Of a stretch of 64,000 nucleotides of DNA, positions 27,701-39,700 are shown one piece after another; within the stretch, counting starts at the first letter, position 1; each line of letters begins with the position of its first letter. The stretch comes from Symsagittifera roscoffensis. Its lineage: Eukaryota; Xenacoelomorpha; Acoela; Convolutidae. The stretch spans positions 32,686,599-32,750,598 of the forward strand of contig NC_087063.1 of the NCBI RefSeq assembly GCF_963678635.1. Direction: 5' to 3'. The translations under genes were made by a program, and so were the position numbers. A model generated the notes under the pieces. That model did not search any database. It was not told where the DNA came from and saw nothing but the letters and a program-made list of their open reading frames with translations.

Positions 27701-30700
27701 ATTTTTTTCAAAAAAAAAGTTTAAGGAAATTTATATTAAAACCTGCTAAAAGTTGAAATTTTTCATCCTATTATTAGCTGCTGGCAGATTACTCTCGGGG
27801 ATTGCAAAGTATGGCTGCTCAAGTCCTTTTAGTTTCCGAAATAAGCCGTTTTTTTTGGATTTTTTCGAAAGTTTTCAATTACTTGAATGTAAAAAAAACT
27901 TAACAAAGTTGAAATTCTCAACTCTATGGTGTGAATTGATATCAGGATACTTTCAGGAATTGCAGCTTGTGCCTCCAAGTTTGACTGCTGAAATCTTTTT
28001 AATGTCCTACATATGGCGTTTTTTATGCTTTAAAAAATTCAAAGAAATTATAATAAAACTTGACGAAATTCTCAATCTTGTAATTAGGTGCTGTCAGGGT
28101 ACTCTCAGGGGTTGCAAATCTTGCCTCCGAAGGTGACTCCTCAAATGCTTTTTGTTTCCGAGTTTTGACGTTTTCAATGTTTTTCAAATTTTTTCAAAGA
28201 AACACTTGAATTAAAGAAAAACGTTTGAAAATTTGAAATTCCCAACTCTACAGTGGGGTGTGTTCTCTGGGTACTATCAGAGGTTGCAGATCTTGTCTCC
28301 GAGTTAGACTGCTCGAATCATCCGAGTTTCTGAAACATGCCGTTTTTTATGCTTTTTAATTTTTTTTCCTAAAAACTTATGATCTAAAATAATTTCCAGG
28401 GTCTAAATAATCAACACTATGGCGAGGTACTCTCAGAATGTTTTTCTGGATTCCAATTGTGACTGCTCAATGCCTTTTGCTTTCTTAGATCTGACGTGTT
28501 TGTGTTTTTGTGTTTTTTCAAGTGTTAATTTGTCGTTAATCTTGGTGTGATGTCAGGTTAATACCAGTGGATGCATATGTTGCCTCTCATCCTATTATTT
28601 TGCTTTTAATTTTTTTTCATTGAACTCACAATTAATTTATGAGACAAAGAGTTTGATATTTAAAATTTATTTATGCTGGATTTTGAATCCCTTTTGAATG
28701 GGGTTAGATGCTTTTGCAATTGATATTTTTTCATTTTTTTAATATGGAAAGTGCAGTTGTATACTGTCTGCCATATTGTGGTTTCGTTTACGAAGATTTG
28801 AAAACCAGTAGTTTTGGAGATTTGGCCATTTTAGTTTAAAAAGCCATTAAGTCAGATTTACTTTTATTGTTCAATTTTTTGAAATCAAAAGCGTTGTTGA
28901 GTTCCACTGTCTTTTTTTTACAGGTGCATTCATTTCGCTATTTTTCCATACATTTTATGTATAAGCAGCTTTCATGCTCAGTAACCTGTTCGAAGCATCG
29001 GATGTGCCTTACACGCTAGTTACGACTGAAAGGGCTTTACAATGATATTTAACTCCCTCCTGTCCGATGATTAGTTATTGCAATGATGGCTTGTGGTACC
29101 TATTTTTCATTGGAAAAAAAATAAAATAATTAAAACGCGAAAAAAAAAATTTTCGCCGGATTTTCAACTATGGTCAAAACAATACAGATGCGCGAGTTTA
29201 ATTCTGATGACCTACTGGGAAAGAACTGCAAAAGAAAATAAATGGTAAGTACAGGGTTGGGTTAAATTTTGGAACACTGCTATTGAAATTGGAAAATTGC
29301 ATATCCCGTGACAATCCTCATATTCGTATGCATGCAGATACACTCAGTTTCAAAATCGTAAAATTATTATCTATAGAGGACTTTGGTAACAGTCCGGCAA
29401 ACGTCCTTATTTCATTTGTTCCGACAATTGAAAATGGGGAGGAATTTTGTATTCGGGTTTGTTTGTTGGTTTTTGTTTCACACACAATCAGCTACCACAA
29501 ATCGAGTGAGTTGAGTGATGTAACATATTAAAGCCCTTACAGTTGTGATTTTTCCAGTGTCGAGAAAAACCGGTTAGAAGGTTTCGATTTTTCGTCTATT
29601 TTCGAGCGAGTAAAGCGAGCGAGCAGGCTTACAATGCTTAATTTAAGCCGTAAAATTTATGTTTTATTCGATAAAAAATATCATTTGGAGTTTTCTGGCG
29701 CCATTTTGGTAATCAACAATTTCAAAAACTACAGAAGTTTCTGCAAAAAAGTTTGAAACAATTTGTCAAATTTTCTTAGAGTAATGAGACTTTTAAATAG
29801 GTTTTGGTGTTTTTTTTTTCAGTATTAAGTCTTGAAACGCTCTAATAACTACAGATGTGCACTCATACAGATAAATGCTTTTATGATTGCATGTAGCCGG
29901 AATTCATCTGCCGAAAGTTACGTAAATAGCGCTCTCCATATAACAACGTTAAATGGCGCAAAAAAACGAACAATTTCTAGTTTCGAAAGTGGAATTTAAT
30001 TTTTAGATTTCCAGCGGAAAACTTCACCTATTGATCCAGTTTTCTCAAGTTGGGTTAATATTATCAAAAAAGCTCCAATCATAAATTGTTGAAAGAGCTC
30101 AAAGGGAATCTTTTTTTCATTGAATTTCGAAAGTTGAGATTTTTTCAACAGTCAGTGTTTTTTTCTGTTTACTTGGGTTCATGAATCATTTCCAATTCTC
30201 AGTTGGCTATGTTTTGTTTTTCTTGTCTTTTTTGAAAACTGCTGTACCTATTGCTTTTCTCTACTGTGAATTTCGAATTCACCCAAGTTCTGGTTTTTCG
30301 TTCAGATTTTTTTATCAGACCACACAGAAAAGAAAACACTAATTTGAAAAAACTTTTTTTTGTTTTTTTTTTATGACTATGGTCGGAACATTGTGTGCTA
30401 TTTGTACAGTAACTGGCTATCCTGTTTATTTGTATAACTTTATGTAAAAGGTTGCTGGGCGGTGTATGGACTAGCATAAAGCTCGACTAGCATAAAAGTT
30501 TTAAATTTAAAATTCGTATCGACTAGGATAAAAATTGGTCTTTTTGCCTAATCCGCCCAAAATTGTAACATTAGAAAAAAATAACTGCTCAAATCTGGTT
30601 GCTTGAAAATGAATATGACCGTAGCGAGTAATTTGAGCAACTCGTACTGTTAGACAATCATGTGATGTTTTTTTGGGCGGATTAAGTAAAAAGACCCAAA

Positions 30701-33700
30701 AATCAAAACATAAAAGCCATTTATAGTCAGTTATATACATTATGCAGAAAAAGCATAAATCACAGTTGTTTTTACATATTTCACATTTTTGGGGCACTCA
30801 GTGTTCGGTTGAATCCATTACAGGTCTGGGTGTGACTGATCACAATTTTTGTGTTAAGAAATTTCTCGATTTTCTTAATTTCTCGATTTTCTATTTCTCA
30901 GATAGGCAAGTTTCAATTTGAAAGGATTATTATTGTTGTTTTTATTTTTATGCTAGTCGTGCGGTCACCAATTTGCTGCTGTGACTCTGCAAGCGGATAA
31001 CCTTTTTTTGGTTGCTCTTGTTGGCTGTCAAAATGTAAATACGCATTGTGTCTAACATTTTTTGTACATCCGTATCACCTAAATGACGCATATCTTCAAT
31101 GGGCCAAGTGGTCGAATAATTGGGTCTTCTCGGTTATATCCCCTTCTAAATGATAAAACATGAAAATGAAAGTTTTTATTACAAAATTGGACTGGTTTTG
31201 CTTTTAAATGCAGGGCTGATATCCCATACAATGAATCAAGCTTGAAAAAATGCAAAAATTAAGAATTAAGCGATAATTTAAAACGCGTTTTTTTAATGAA
31301 ATTTATTAGCAGAAAACGGCAAAAAATGGGGGAAAAACGAGGAATTAAATAAAAAAGCTTCATTTTTACCAGTCTTATAATCATATATTGCCTTTATTGG
31401 TAATTCTCATTTTTCATTATAACGAAAAGACGCGAGTAATTTGAAGTACTTCGTTTGCTGTTGCATTTAAATTGAGCAGTGTAGATTGATTCATGAAGAA
31501 AGCTTTCGAGTGTCCATGGGAAGTATAATTTTTAAAAATGGAATTCTGACTCCCAAGGGTGTTGTTCACTCTGATTATCGAAGCGAGTTCTGTCATTGTT
31601 ATAACTGGTAGTGTCATCCATTTCATTTCATCAAGGGAATCGTTCCAGTTCTCAAATGCTCGATTTCTCTGATAATCAATCTATGCTTTCTAAAATGTAT
31701 AAATGCATTAACTGGCCATCCTCTTCATTAACAGCGCGTCCTACGTGTCAATTGAAAATGGTGTCTGAATTAGACTCAATAATCTGTCATTTACCGGATT
31801 CGCTCAATCAACGCCGGACAGTAGAAAGCTTATCCCGCGGAAAATTGAAATGGACGTCGTACTGTCTAAAATAAAATAACGAGCAATAAGAGCTGATAAT
31901 TGACAGGACGAGATTAAAAATTGGTATAATTTGACCAGTTGGGATCTCAGTGATGGTTTTTTTACCTTCCATTATTTTTAACGTCGAAAATTTGATTTTT
32001 TTTTCTGATGAAAAAGTACGTTTGCTCTCATTGATTATGCAAATTATAGGCGGAACTTTCCCCAGAATGAAAGCCAAGATGATCCCTGTTTTTGAAAGGA
32101 ATATCTGTTCCAGCTAGAGACTTGCTTTTGTTCAATTTTATTAGAGTGCTAATAAAACGGAGTTAGAAAACAGAGTGAACTTCACGGTGAGAGGGGAGTA
32201 TGATAATATGCGGTGTCTGATCTTCAATATATATTTTTTTCAAAGCACGCCTGCTTGTGACATGTTTATCTCTCCTTTTTACAACTCAATTCAACCAGAT
32301 ACGCATTTCACTGGCTTTTATTCTAAATTTCACTTGCAAATTTCAAATTCCTCCAGGCTAATTAAATTTAAATCTGGCTCAGGTTTGGCTCATTGAAGCA
32401 ATCAATATCTTCATTTGGAGACATCGGCATCAGCCTAATCTATTTGCGTTCTTAAGGTTTTTTCTCTTACCATACGCATTTTTTGGAATTTTCTGCATTA
32501 CAGATTTTGGTAAATTTGTAAATTATTGCACCCTCATTTTGTGATTTCTCTAAAGTAGTCTTCCAGTGAATCTTCAAAGAAAGTTAAGACTAGAATAATT
32601 TTTTATATTTTAAGACTAGAAGAATATTTGTTTATATTTTGAACTTTTAATTCCTTTTTATCCTAGTTGCCTGGGTTGTTTACGTTGGTCAAATATAGGT
32701 TTGCCGAACCGTTCCTACTTTTACACCACTGTGCCAGGCCACTCGCTCTGTCTTGTCTGGTGGTAGCAACCTTGCTTATTAAGCGTGTATAATTGGGAAT
32801 GTTTGCAGACTACTTTAATAATTGTTTGTTCTCTGCATATTTTATCGAATTGCTTTCTTTGAACATTAGCTGGCTACGGGAACAACGGGATTTGTACCAA
32901 CGTGCTTTGCCAATGCATTACTAGCAATTTTCTTTTTCTCAGTAGCTGCTCGGACGGTTATTTCGCGAGCATAGGGTGTCCCGTCGTGTTATAGAGTAAC
33001 TTGTTTCTCTGACGGATTTTGAGGACTGTTCGAGTGCTTTGAACGCAATATCGATAACTGCGCTCTGTCCTTTCAATCCAAATCAGTTAGCGCTTTCTTT
33101 CAAATAAATCTCGTCTTGTTTTCACCTGTTAAATTCGGATTGTAAACCTTGAAATTGTCCAAGTTTGTACTGATATCAATTTCAGGAAGCAGTTCCAAAA
33201 GTGGGCTATTTGTTTGTGACTGCCAATTTGAGCGCGATGAGGCATGAAATCAATTACAGGATCCAGTAAAAAAGATTGTCCTAAGTGCCCCGGGCCCAAT
33301 TTGATAGTTTTTCAATTACTCGAGCCCTAATTAATGAGTTAGTTATACGGCTTTTACACCAGTCAGATAGTTTGAAGTATCCTAATCTCAAGCAATTCCT
33401 GGAGATCAACCGAACTATTTTTAGGTTCAATGTTGCGTGAAGCTAAATTAGGTCATACCGCATAGTTCTATTCATAATATGTAATTTGGCTATTTAACTG
33501 GTTTATTTGTTTGTCTGACTATTCAAGTTATTATTCAACTTTATGACATTTACCAATCTTATTGAGGGGGTACTAAGCTTTACAGAGCTCCTTTAAACTT
33601 GATCTTAACCCTGGTGTTAAATTGTATAATTCGTTATCGGTGATTCATTGAATCAAATCGGGCTACTTAATTCATGTTTCGAATCAAGAGGTTACGTGCT

Positions 33701-36700
33701 GCTTCTTCGGGAAGTGAATTAGACTCTACTCCTGAAAGATTGACGGAAAAAAGAACAACGACGGCATCCACGACGAGTTTATGCAACCTGAAAGACAAAA
33801 ATAAGCTCTTATCCGACAGAAGAAGTATCTCAGAAAACGACAATCATGACCCAGAAGTAGAAAGAGAAAATGCGAAAGCTGGAAATTCAGTATTGCAATC
33901 TGGGGCAACGATAAATTCAACATACTGTGAACCATTTTCATCACATACAAGTTTGCATAGCGTGGGACAAATTAGCGCTTCAAGTAAAACAGCAGTTGAT
34001 TCGGATACGAACGAACAAGCGTTGAAAACGACTTCACTGAAGCGTCAGACACTTTTATCTAGCCAAATAGCATCCGACCAACTGCCATGCATCGAAACGA
34101 AGCCATCTTCAGGTCGCACGAAAAGTCTTAAATGGAACAAGGCTGCAAAGGGGTTGTACAGGAAGTTGAAGAAAGGGTATTCGTGTGATACATTGGGGTC
34201 CACGGGTTCAGGAGGGTCGAATAGTCGTATGCGTGTATTCAGACGACAGCTTAATGTCTTCGGCAGCGACCATCAAAATGGAAGCTATTTTATAGTGCCA
34301 AACGTTGGTTGAAATTTGACAATCGAGTCCACGAAATATTTTTGCATTTTTGTACTTACTAAAAAATAGAGTTTAAGTTAAATTTAGATAATGCGGTTTT
34401 TAAAACGCTTTTTTTACCAGGAAATTCAATCAAAGTATCTAAGGGACTTATCGACTCATCAGTATTTTTTATGCAGCGTATGTTTAATATTTAATAAAAA
34501 GTCATTTTTCATTGCACAAAGTTTTGGATAAAAAACGTTATATTTTTTCTATTGAAATTGTTCCCCTCTAAACGTATATACATATTTGTATACACGTATG
34601 CAAAAATTTGCTGATGAACTATATATACTTTGTATCAATTATGACAATTATTTAATGCTTTGAATTTTGTTTCAGAACTCGAGAGCTGACAGTGCCGAGA
34701 ACATCTCATCCCATCTTTCCACTTGCACAATCCAGGAAGGCAACGAAGACCCGAACAGCATTAACCAGTGTTCGTCAACCAATCAGAATCACCCATATAA
34801 CGCAGGGGCGTACGGGGACTCCTCTGTCAATGCAACCCTAGAGAGAGACCAGGGTTCACTTTCACAGAGCCAACTTCCCCCGCCCATGCCAGAACTGTCT
34901 CCTTCGTCCGGCCTGGTACGTACGATGAAATCGCCCGACTCTTAGCTGTTTACGAGTTGATGAATGTAGTTCAGACTCACATATAGGTCGCGATGAATTT
35001 TTTTCCGTTTTTTTGAGGAAAAAACTCAAAATTTGTTCAGGCTAAAACGCAATTTTTTGCGTTTTATTTCTTTCGGTTCATTTCCTTTGTTAAAAGGAAG
35101 GCAACTTCACTATCGAACTGCGAACGTTTAAAGACCACGAAAGTGGAATTACATTTTCAGATATCCCAGCGAAATAAAAATTTTACTTATTGATCCAGAT
35201 TTACGCTTGCAAGCGTAGTGTATTAGTACGAACCTTTTTTTGTGAAAATTAACTCGCAAATAAAAGTGGTAATTAAGTGTTCACTTATTTGGTGGCAGTT
35301 TTGCTATAATCACGATCTGTAACTTTGGAAATTTAGCATCTGTTCTCTGCTTTATTTGTGGCTAGTATTTGTGATTTATTAAGCGTCCGTGGCTGAGTGG
35401 TTAGTGCGTGAGTCTCATAATCTGTAGGTCGCAGATCGAATTGGAGACGTAGCCGATTTTTTTTACCAATTCGAGGCTTAATTCTTTTTATATTTATTGC
35501 TTTTTATAGAGCTGATTTTTGTCGTGTTCTCGCTACTGTTTGCGAAGCAAAGCTTCGCCTCTCTGACTCGAAGTGGTCAATTTCATCAAAAAAAGTATCA
35601 ATCATAAATTGTTCTAGAATTTCAAAGAACTTAAAGGGCTTCTATTTTTTCTTTGAAATTCGAAAGTTGAGATTTTTTCAAGAAAGTCAGTTATTTTTTC
35701 TGTTTATTTGCGTTCATTATTCTTTTCCAACTGTCTTTTGGTTGTTTTATTATTTATATCTTCAGCCAATCCTCTACTGCAAATCTTAAGTAAAGTCCTT
35801 ACACTTGCAAAGCGAGTAAAAATAGTTTTTTCATAACATTTAACACAGTTGATGCATTTTTAATTCATCAAATGAACGGAAAAAAGTGATTTGATTTATG
35901 CTGTGGTTTTATGCTTTGCGATTTGTTACATGCACAGTTAGTGTGGATGCCTTAAGTTTGATATATTCCAAATTATTATTTGAAAAGTTGAGTGTATTTG
36001 TTTTTGATGCCAGTTTTGCTGAATTGCATTGGCAATTTGTTAGCATATATAGCTGCTTTATTAGTGACTAGTGTTTGTCGGTTGTTAAGCTTGCATGGCT
36101 GAGTGGATAATGCGTGAGACTCAAAATCTCTTGATTGAAGTAGGTCGCAGATTCGAATCCTACACGTAGCTGAGTTTTTGCTAGTTCGAGGTTTATTTCT
36201 ACTTTATCTTACTTCACTTGATAGAGCTGCTTTTTAGTCGTGTTCTCGCAAGTGTTTGCGAAGCGCAGCTTCTCCTCTGTGTCAATTTTTGCTAAGTTTT
36301 CACTTTCTCAAACTATCTCATTCCAAGAATTGTTCGAAACTTCCTTTACATGTGTGGGTTAACATGTTAAGTTTCAATTCCTGTTTGATGGAAACAAGTG
36401 TTATGAAATTATATGACCCGCAGAAAAGTCACCCTTTGATTTCTCGTCCTTTTTTGAAACTTTTTGATTTTCTTCGAAATTGCCCTGCCTAGTCTGATAT
36501 CAAGTGTATAATGGTTGGAACAGGTTATGGGAAGCCTTAGTCCATAAACGGTTAAGATTCAATCTGTAAGAAAAATGTCCTTGGGGAAAATTCAAAATTA
36601 TCAAAAGTTTCACTCTAGTTATTTTTTAGAGAAACAACCTAGGTTTTGGGCGAAGCTCATTTTTGGAATAACCCATTTCATCCCGCTTAAGTATAACAAA

Positions 36701-39700
36701 TTGAAAAAAAAATCAAACAAGTACGGCCAGTTTTAGCTGGGCCTCTAGTTTGTCGAAATCAATAGAATTTATCTGCAATTTTTGCATATATATATTAAAT
36801 AGGTGAAAATTCAGGAGCTAATCAATATTCGGGAATGAAGTGTATTATGAAAATTAAGCATAGTTTCTTTTCCTATATTCGATTATCTTATCCACATGAG
36901 ACGGAACAATTTATCGATTTTCAGCGGAAAAAAGAAAGGGACTTATTGACTGATGATCTATATTGTGTAAACTCTACACAACCATTTTTGGCTTTAGCCT
37001 TTTTTCCTCGCGGCTGTCTGTTTTAAAGAATTTCGTATTCAACTTGTTTCTAAAAGGTTTCAATTTAATTGGCGTGTGTTCGGTTTTTACGTTTGTCGCG
37101 CTGTTCGTTTTAAAACGGAAATAGTTATATAATCTTTTCCGTAGCTGAACAGCTTTGTTTAATGGGAGGATGACTTTTATTCTAAACAGTAGTGGCAGAT
37201 TTGCGTCTCTACTTACCGTATTCTCTAAGTTTTGATGTAAATGTTAATGATACCTGTGAGCAAAACGTTACCCAGGCATCGATAAACTAACTGCATCAAA
37301 TAGTTCAAGTAATTGAGGAATTAGTTCGTTTGCCGTTTCTGAACTTACGAGAAATAGCGTTTACGTCTGAAAGGTAAGTGCGTGGGAACTGATTTTTTAT
37401 AAGCTCTGGAAAAGCTTACTAGAAGTTAAGTTCCCTAGCAGAATTTCCTTTTCCATCAAAGTGTAAAGGTCATGAAAACTGTAAAAGGTCATGAAAATTA
37501 CTTCTAGTTTTAAAAATGGACATAAACCAGTTGTCTTTCAATGGGATAATTTTGCCAATCATAAAGAGAGAAAAGCGCCAATCATAAACAACTCTTGAAA
37601 TTCAAAGAGCTATACATGGTATATTTTTTGTTCGAAATTTGTGAGTGAAAAACGTTCAAAAAATTTCAGTCAACTCTTTTCCGTTTCCTTGTTCTTTTTA
37701 CATTTTTTTAACCGGTTGACTATATCTATGTTTATATTATTATCTGATTTCAAAAGATTCAGTTGTGACTGGCTTTCCATATTATCTAGACTAGAAGGGC
37801 TTTAGTGAGCGTAGTGTTATAGTACGACTGTTCTTTTTTCCAATCTAAGTCGCAAATATTGGTGCCACTTTTGGCGGCACCTTTACGGCTTTTTGAAAAT
37901 GTGCTCTGTTACTCGATTATTAACAAATTAACACAGTTTATGTAATTTAAAATTATCAAATGAACAGGAAAAAGCTATTTGTTTCAAACTACATAATAAT
38001 TAAAATTCGATTTCAGAAATATCTCAGAAATTTTAGAAATTTTCCAACTCAATATATCTCAAGCTGCTAACTCCAAAATTCAATTTTCTTTTTCATTATA
38101 AAAGACTGATTTTTTTCATTAAGCGCAGATGTCATGTCCATGCTTGGGTCGGTTCTCAATTGTTTACGGTAATCCTTTTTTTTATCAAGTTAATGAAAAC
38201 ACTACATAACTTTGTGCAGGATGAGTTTCTTTGTATAGTCTTTTACATATCCTTTGTTGAAAGGAAGGTAAACATCTTTATCGAACAGCAAAACTGTGCC
38301 GATTGTAAGTGCAGCGGTGCAAGCCATTCTTTTTGCCAAGTTCGCTTTTTAAGTTTTTTTTTTTAATTTTAAGCCGCTTTCCTTACTTAAAATTTGGAAG
38401 CTGTCTTCTCTTGCGAGTTGTCTTCTGTTGCGGTTCCGTATTGTTGACCACGAAAGTTTGTTTTTGAGGAAAAAACAACATAATATGCATAAATTCTAAA
38501 ATTCTGTCACTTCCTTTGATGCTGATCCGATCAACTGAAATATTTTCTTTTGGTTTTTTAGTTATGTGAAGGAATTGCTGTTTTTAGATTTACTAGGAAA
38601 TAATTTAGGGTGTTTTTGGACCCTCTTTGGCGATCGAAAGAAAATTGCATCATTGTTTTGAATAGATTTTACGCTTCTTATCAACAATCGTTATCAAGTC
38701 GAAACAGATTTTTCAGATTGAAAACTTGTCTAGCAGAATCAGTTGATTATTTGGTTAAGGGTAATTTAAGTTTAATGACTGGATCTGCGGTTTTGGCAAA
38801 GAGGTAATGTAATGTCAATTCTTAGGACAATATATATCTGGAGTTCAAATCCGGGTAGGTCCTGCACTTTTTGCAAACTGGATTTTCAAAATTGTTGAAG
38901 TTTGTGGTCTATCATGTGTCTGCTTAGTTTGTCGCCTTAATTTCTACTGGCGGTATTTTTTGATGCTTCAGTCGTTTTTATTTTTAAAGGGTGCCAATAT
39001 ATTCTCAATGCTACAAGTAATTGAGTTCAAGATAGTTAGTGACAGTAGGAAAATTTATAAATGTTTTTCCTTTTCATTGTGCTAAATTAGCCAAGTTATA
39101 GCCAAATTATTGAGTCAAGATATCGCATTAACTTAGTGTATTTTTTCTAATTCGTATGAAAGAAATTCGAAGAAAACAACTCGTTGCTGTTCTGTAAGAA
39201 CTTTCGGAGATTATGGAACGTAGAGCAGTTCTCTCACATGGTCATTTTTGTTCCGACTGCTCTTTTCGGATCGTTTTTCATTTTTTTTAAAAATTGAGTG
39301 TGTGTTAAGAAGTTGAGTGTGTTATCATATCGAAGCTTTATTGGTTATGATTCGGATTCTTGGAAATTTTAAGACTAAATTAGACTGTTTGCTAAGAGGC
39401 TGACCTCACGTCTTGTTTTTGCAGATTTATTTCGCTAGATTGTAACGTTTTTGTAACTATAGTTATATGCTTTTTTGCTTTGTTCGCCTAATTCAATCCC
39501 ATTGTATACAAGTAAAATTTACAGGAAATAAAATTTAAATTATTTGAAAATTTTCTTGAAATCATTTTGGTCGGAGCCTTTTTGTGCTACTTGCATAGCG
39601 ATTGTATATCCTTGTTGTTCCAATCATTGAAAATTCAGATGAACTTTGTATTCTTGTATGTTTCCGTTTTTTCTTTAAAACTCGATTAACGAGTTCAGAT

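Larger units (their letters stand above)
18335..34675 (+). other. RhoGEF intron, 16.3 kb, holding the nested ORF
   Basis: 18340-20270 is free of the named repeats and shows no gene. 20290-24060 holds tRNA-like pieces and GAAGC hairpins. 25240-25720 and 29775-30215 are R1 copies; 27240-29030 is the satellite repeat; 30537-30696 is a MITE. 31400-33670 is the least repetitive part, with higher G+C and a few 60-90 codon open frames on both strands that I cannot support as genes; it may hold the promoter of the ORF at 33674. Confidence 0.65.
34951..35750 (+). repeat. R1 repeat interrupted by R2
   Basis: Head gagttgatgaatgtagttca (34954), middle to ttattgatccagat at 35200, then R2 (35202-35565), then R1 resumes with tcaatttcatcaaaaaaagt and runs to ttttccaactgtcttttgg. 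It starts 35 bases after a splice donor. Confidence 0.85.

Noticed and set aside
27753-28136. 127-codon frame on the + strand
   Set aside because: It crosses three monomers of the ~160-bp satellite; neighbouring monomers do not keep the frame.
31417-32077. Three frames of 69-89 codons on both strands in a repeat-poor stretch
   Set aside because: No family recognised, no convincing splice sites, and they overlap on opposite strands; kept only as a note on the intron.
35382-36171. Calling the two tRNA-like segments working tRNA genes
   Set aside because: Acceptor stems do not pair and both sit in R2 repeats with shared flanks.
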